From the NCBI GenBank assembly GCA_003241685.1, contig QFPJ01000006.1, positions 167,152-176,306 on the forward strand: DNA of 9,155 nt, in the 5' to 3' direction. The stretch comes from Sphingopyxis macrogoltabida (GTDB lineage Bacteria; Pseudomonadota; Alphaproteobacteria; Sphingomonadales; Sphingomonadaceae). This document shows, piece by piece, positions 6,712 through 9,155 of this stretch. The notes under the pieces were generated by a model, which saw only the letters and a list, made by a program, of their open reading frames with translations, was not told the origin of the DNA and did no database searches. Each line of letters starts with the position of its first letter. The first letter of the stretch is position 1. The position numbers were made by a program, and so were the translations under genes.

Positions 6712-7137
6712 TCAGGCGGCGCGGCGCAGCGGCCAGTCGGTCGCGCCGCTCGCCCAGAGCGCCCACCAGATGATGACGGGTTGCAGCGCCAGGCGCGGGC
6801 CGTGATAGCCCCAGCCGAGCGTCTGGCCGCCGATCGCGACATTTGCCAGCGCGTGATGGAAATTCGCCGGCCAGACGCACAGCGCATAGAGGGCGAGGCC
6901 CCAGCCCGCCGCCTTGCGCGTCGCGGGGATCATCAGCCCGATCGCCCCCGCGATCTCTGCCACGCCGGTCGCGGCGACGACGAACCCCGGCTGCGGCACC
7001 CAGGGCGGGGTGATGGCCAGAAAGGGCGCCGGGGTCGCGAGATGGCGGTAGCCCGCATAGGCATAAGCCAGCGCGAGCAGCCAGCGCAGCGCGGTGCGGG
7101 CCGTTTCGTGGCGCCCTGCCTCGCCGGGGCCCGTCAC
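6712..7137 (-). CDS. DoxX-family small integral membrane protein
   Basis: The protein has 141 residues with four predicted membrane segments at about 17-33, 51-70, 75-92 and 115-131. The pattern RWLLALAYAYAGYRHL near the N-terminus, PGFVVAATGVAEIAGAIGLMIP in the middle and WPANFHHAL in the third helix is typical of DoxX/DoxD-like proteins. Their biochemical role is generally unknown; a mycobacterial DoxX has been linked to a membrane-associated oxidoreductase complex. The start codon is GTG at 7137-7135, overlapping the TGA of the upstream reductase gene as GTGA, so translation is probably coupled and the two products may work together. Its stop lies 4 nt from the stop of the convergent dipeptidase gene, with no terminator visible between them. 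Confidence 0.87.
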   Translation of the reverse strand: MTGPGEAGRHETARTALRWLLALAYAYAGYRHLATPAPFLAITPPWVPQPGFVVAATGVAEIAGAIGLMIPATRKAAGWGLALYALCVWPANFHHALANVAIGGQTLGWGYHGPRLALQPVIIWWALWASGATDWPLRRAA

Positions 7138-8426
7138 CGCCCGATCGCGGCGAGCATCGCCTCGACGCTGGTGAATTTCTCGCGCGGGTTGCCGTCGAGC
7201 GCCGCCGCCACCTCGGCGGCCTCGATCCGCCGCCAGTCGCGGAAGGTGACGGGTTCGACGTCGCGTTCGTGCAGCAGCGCGTCGAGCCCTGCACGCCCTG
7301 CCTTGCCCGCGCCGCGCCCGATGTCCGCCAGCACCAGCTCGGCGATGCGCATGCCGTCGGGCTTGTTGGTGCCGATGGTGCCCGACGGCCCGCGCCGCGC
7401 CCAGCCGACGGCGTAGAGGCCGGGCAATATCCGCCCCTCGTCGCTCGCGAAGCGGCCGCGCCCATGTTCATAGGGGACGCCGGGAATGGGGGGCGTCTGA
7501 TAGCCGATGCAGCTGATCACCAGCCCGGCGTCGATCGCATAGGTTTCGCCGGTGCCGTGGCTGCGCAGATCGGCGTCGAGCGTCGTGCGTTCGACGATCA
7601 CCCGCTCGACCTTGTCCTTGCCCTCGATCGCGACCGGCATAGCAAAGAAATCGAAGTCGATCGTCACCGGCTTGGCGACCGGATTCGCCGCGAACTGGCG
7701 CAAATGCGTCACCGACTTGCGCATCCCCGGCTCCAGCGTCGCATCGTCGCCTTCGGGGGGCAGGTCGGCGGGGTCGACGCGGGCGCCCGCGCGCTCGAGA
7801 TGGCCAAGCTCGCCCAGTTCCTTGGGCGTCATCGCGATCTGGTGCGGGCCGCGGCGACCGAGGATGTGAATCTCGCGCACCGCGCTGCCCGCCAGCGCGG
7901 CGCGGGCGTGCGCGACGATGTCGCTGCCCGAAAATTCGTCCGGCGTCTTCGCCAGGATGCGCGCGACGTCGAGCGCGACATTGCCGTTGCCGACGACCAC
8001 CACCCCTGCGCTGTTCAGCGGCGGGTCGAACGCGGCGAAATCGGGATGGCCGTTGTACCAGCCGACGAAGGCGGCGCTGCCGATCACGCCGGGCAGGTCG
8101 GCGCCCGGTATCGCCAGCGGCCGGTCGTGCGGCGCCCCGGTCGCGAGGATGACCGCATCGTAAAGCCCGGTCAGTTCGTCGATGGAAATGTCGGTGCCGA
8201 CGGCGACATGGCCGACGAAACGGACATTGTCGGTCAGCGCGACGCCTTCATAACGGCGCGACACCGCCTTGATCGACTGATGATCGGGGGCGACGCCGGT
8301 GCGGATCAGCCCATAGGGGACGGGCAGGCGGTCGATCACGTCGACCGCGACATCGTCGGCCTTCTGCAATGTTTCGGCGGTATAATAGCCCGCCGGGCCA
8401 GACCCGACGATCGCGACATGACGCAT
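7134..8426 (-). CDS. Adrenodoxin-reductase-like ferredoxin-NADP+ reductase (FprA type)
   Basis: The protein has 430 residues. An N-terminal FAD Rossmann motif VAIVGSGPAGYYTAE (4-18) is followed by PYGLIRTGVAPDHQSIK (38-53), the signature of the adrenodoxin reductase/FprA family. The NADP(H) domain has GNGNVALDVARIL (147-159) and GRRGPHQIAMT (190-200), whose arginines match those binding the 2'-phosphate of NADPH. GWARRGPSGTIGTNKPDG (341-358) is the C-terminal FAD/NADP motif, and a helical tail of about 50 residues follows. The enzyme would move electrons between NADPH and a ferredoxin; no ferredoxin gene is nearby. The ATG at 8426 is chosen over an upstream open frame because GGAGGT lies 6 nt before it and the FAD motif starts at once. 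It is followed by the DoxX gene in a GTGA overlap. Confidence 0.94.
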   Translation of the reverse strand: MRHVAIVGSGPAGYYTAETLQKADDVAVDVIDRLPVPYGLIRTGVAPDHQSIKAVSRRYEGVALTDNVRFVGHVAVGTDISIDELTGLYDAVILATGAPHDRPLAIPGADLPGVIGSAAFVGWYNGHPDFAAFDPPLNSAGVVVVGNGNVALDVARILAKTPDEFSGSDIVAHARAALAGSAVREIHILGRRGPHQIAMTPKELGELGHLERAGARVDPADLPPEGDDATLEPGMRKSVTHLRQFAANPVAKPVTIDFDFFAMPVAIEGKDKVERVIVERTTLDADLRSHGTGETYAIDAGLVISCIGYQTPPIPGVPYEHGRGRFASDEGRILPGLYAVGWARRGPSGTIGTNKPDGMRIAELVLADIGRGAGKAGRAGLDALLHERDVEPVTFRDWRRIEAAEVAAALDGNPREKFTSVEAMLAAIGR

Positions 8427-8487
8427 CAGCCCACCTCCATATCCGGCAGCCTGCGCCCGCGCGCGGCCGCCTGTGTTCTGGTGCCCG

Positions 8488-8515
8488 ATGCTAGCGGCGA
8501 AATGCGCGAGGGCAA
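8488..8515 (-). promoter_or_regulatory. Candidate promoter of the reductase-DoxX operon
   Basis: On the minus strand TTGCCC (8515-8510), a 16-nt spacer and TAGCAT (8493-8488) form a reasonable sigma70-type promoter about 60 nt upstream of the reductase ATG. It is divergent from, and close to, the tRNA promoter. The match is incomplete. Confidence 0.4.
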
Positions 8516-8544
8516 GCGCGCTTGTACGGATGGCCGCAGCAGCC

Positions 8545-8573
8545 TTGACAGCGGGGCCGCGCAATCATATTGC
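8545..8573 (+). promoter_or_regulatory. Promoter of the tRNA-Gln gene
   Basis: A perfect TTGACA (8545-8550), a 17-nt spacer and TATTGC (8568-8573) place the transcription start around 8580, a few nucleotides before the mature tRNA 5' end. The GC-rich stretch after the -10 (GCCCGCC) would allow stringent-type control, but that is inference. GCAAT-CAT-ATTGC (8561-8573) around the -10 is a small perfect inverted repeat. Confidence 0.75.
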
Positions 8574-8584
8574 GCCCGCCTCAT

Positions 8585-8658
8585 TGCCCCGTCGTCTAAT
8601 GGTAAGACTACGGATTCTGATTCCGTCTATTGAGGTTCGAATCCTCACGGGGCATCCA
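8585..8658 (+). tRNA. tRNA-Gln (anticodon CTG)
   Basis: A full cloverleaf can be drawn: acceptor TGCCCCG / CGGGGCA (8585-8591 with 8648-8654, 7 pairs); D stem GTCT/AGAC with loop AATGGTA; anticodon stem ACGGA/TCCGT with loop TTCTGAT (8615-8621), anticodon CTG; variable loop CTAT; T stem TGAGG/CCTCA with loop TTCGAAT (8636-8642); discriminator T8655; and an encoded CCA at 8656-8658. CTG reads the glutamine codon CAG, the preferred one in a GC-rich genome. A strong promoter lies just upstream. No clear hairpin terminator follows. Confidence 0.97.
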
Positions 8659-9101
8659 CGACTTCCATGTAAAATTTCCTGTTCCCACATTCGATTCGGC
8701 ATTTTGACGGGCGATGGGCGGGAGTCCGTTGGTCATCTGTGCTCAAGGCCTCAAATCGAAAATTTCATACAATATGGCGCCGATCCGACCCGTCGCTAAT
8801 TGAGTGACGAACGTCAGCTTCGCGTCTCATGTCAACCGTTTGAACCTAGTCTCGAGCGTTCTCGAAAGCGGAGGTTAGCCCGCAGCGAGATATTCTGGAG
8901 CATTCTCTTGGGAATGTGCCCGAACGCGAGCGAGCCAGTTGTCGAACCAGACCCACGTGTTCTTTTAGTCACCCGCTTTGCGAAAACCGTTGGCGGGATT
9001 TTTAATGACCGGCCCGCACCGAGTGGTCCGTGCGGATTGTTAGTGAATTGATGGAATGAAGTGCTTGGGGATGGAGGTCCGGACCTAGCGTTAGTTTCCG
9101 G
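8659..9101. other. Gene-poor region of lower G+C downstream of the tRNA
   Basis: I see no coding sequence I can support here. Short open frames exist on both strands, but none has a ribosome binding site, family motif or sensible composition. G+C in the two lines I counted (8641-8760) is 50-55%, well below the flanking operons. Small structures include TGACG-AA-CGTCA (8805-8816), a hairpin CCGCAC/GTGCGG (9014-9019 with 9030-9035), and TACAAT (8768-8773), which resembles a -10 but lacks a good -35. A decayed insertion beside the tRNA or a small RNA are possibilities; neither is shown. Confidence 0.5.
9075..9086. repeat. Perfect 12-bp palindrome
   Basis: AGGTCCGGACCT is a perfect palindrome located 15 nt before the larger palindrome at 9102. 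It could be an operator half of some regulatory region or part of a processed RNA structure. Nothing else supports a role. Confidence 0.4.
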
Positions 9102-9131
9102 CTTGGCCTGCCCCGATCGGGGCAGGCCAAG
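9102..9131 (+). terminator. Perfect 30-bp palindrome, possible rho-independent terminator
   Basis: The left arm CTTGGCCTGCCCCGA is exactly mirrored by TCGGGGCAGGCCAAG, giving a 13-bp stem with a GATC loop (or 15 bp without a loop). On the plus strand it is followed by TTTCTGG, a short and imperfect T run, which favours a terminator of plus-strand transcription. The minus-strand side has no T run. A REP-like element or an operator cannot be excluded. No gene visible immediately upstream on the plus strand would need this terminator, other than the tRNA about 440 nt away. Confidence 0.5.
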
Positions 9132-9155
9132 TTTCTGGTCCGGCAAGATATTCTG

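Noticed and set aside
8427..8564. Longer N-terminus for the ferredoxin reductase
   Set aside because: The extension has no family similarity, overlaps the candidate promoter region, and a strong GGAGGT precedes the internal ATG at 8426.
8800..9146. Small open frames on both strands (83 and 104 codons) downstream of the tRNA
   Set aside because: No Shine-Dalgarno, no recognisable family and composition without coding character; the two overlap each other antisense.
8888..9155. Direct repeat AGATATTCTG at 8888-8897 and 9146-9155 as possible attachment or duplication sites
   Set aside because: A 10-nt match within about 500 bp arises by chance fairly often, and neither copy relates to the tRNA 3' end or to an element boundary.
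1..9155. CRISPR array, insertion sequence transposase, toxin-antitoxin pair or phage genes
   Set aside because: No spaced direct repeats, no transposase or integrase motifs, no paired small toxin/antitoxin ORFs and no phage structural proteins were seen.

Overview
The window is GC-rich (about two thirds G+C over most of its length), densely packed, and reads like an alphaproteobacterial chromosome. A sphingomonad-type organism (Sphingopyxis/Sphingomonas relatives) is my best guess. It rests on protein style, GC content and gene types, not on a database search.

Layout, left to right. (a) 1-94: possible first codons of a minus-strand gene that leaves the window, behind a good GAGGA ribosome binding site. 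(b) 95-538: a compact cassette, an ORF of the GxxExxY / PD-(D/E)XK_3 family bounded by a perfect 18-bp inverted repeat; its G+C is visibly lower (about 55%) than its neighbours'. (c) 549-5351: a minus-strand operon of four genes in transcription order: acyl-CoA dehydrogenase, crotonase-family protein, AMP-dependent acyl-CoA ligase and M20 amidohydrolase. The crotonase stop and ligase start overlap (ATGA). (d) 5352-5447: a divergent intergenic region with an imperfect ACGT..ACGT palindrome that looks like an operator of LiuR-type MerR regulators. (e) 5448-6707: a plus-strand, exported M19 (renal-type) dipeptidase. (f) 6712-8426: a minus-strand pair, an adrenodoxin-reductase-like ferredoxin-NADP+ reductase followed by a DoxX-type membrane protein, joined by a GTGA overlap; it ends only 4 nt from the convergent dipeptidase. 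(g) 8585-8658: tRNA-Gln(CTG) with an excellent sigma70 promoter. (h) 8659-9155: about 500 bp with no gene I can support, lower in G+C, ending in a perfect 30-bp palindrome that could be a terminator.

How the genes may work together. The four-gene operon suggests that a carboxylic acid is released from an N-acyl amino acid (M20 hydrolase), activated to its CoA thioester (ligase), dehydrogenated (acyl-CoA dehydrogenase) and passed to a crotonase. The exported dipeptidase across the shared regulatory region could feed it with peptide or amino-acid conjugates. This is inference: no 3-hydroxyacyl-CoA dehydrogenase, thiolase, transporter or regulator is in the window, and the crotonase lacks one of the two classical hydratase glutamates. 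The reductase/DoxX pair looks like a separate redox unit.

The most unusual structure is the inverted-repeat-bounded GxxExxY cassette next to the catabolic operon. The rest is fairly ordinary metabolic gene content with a few active-site and regulatory details worth checking.
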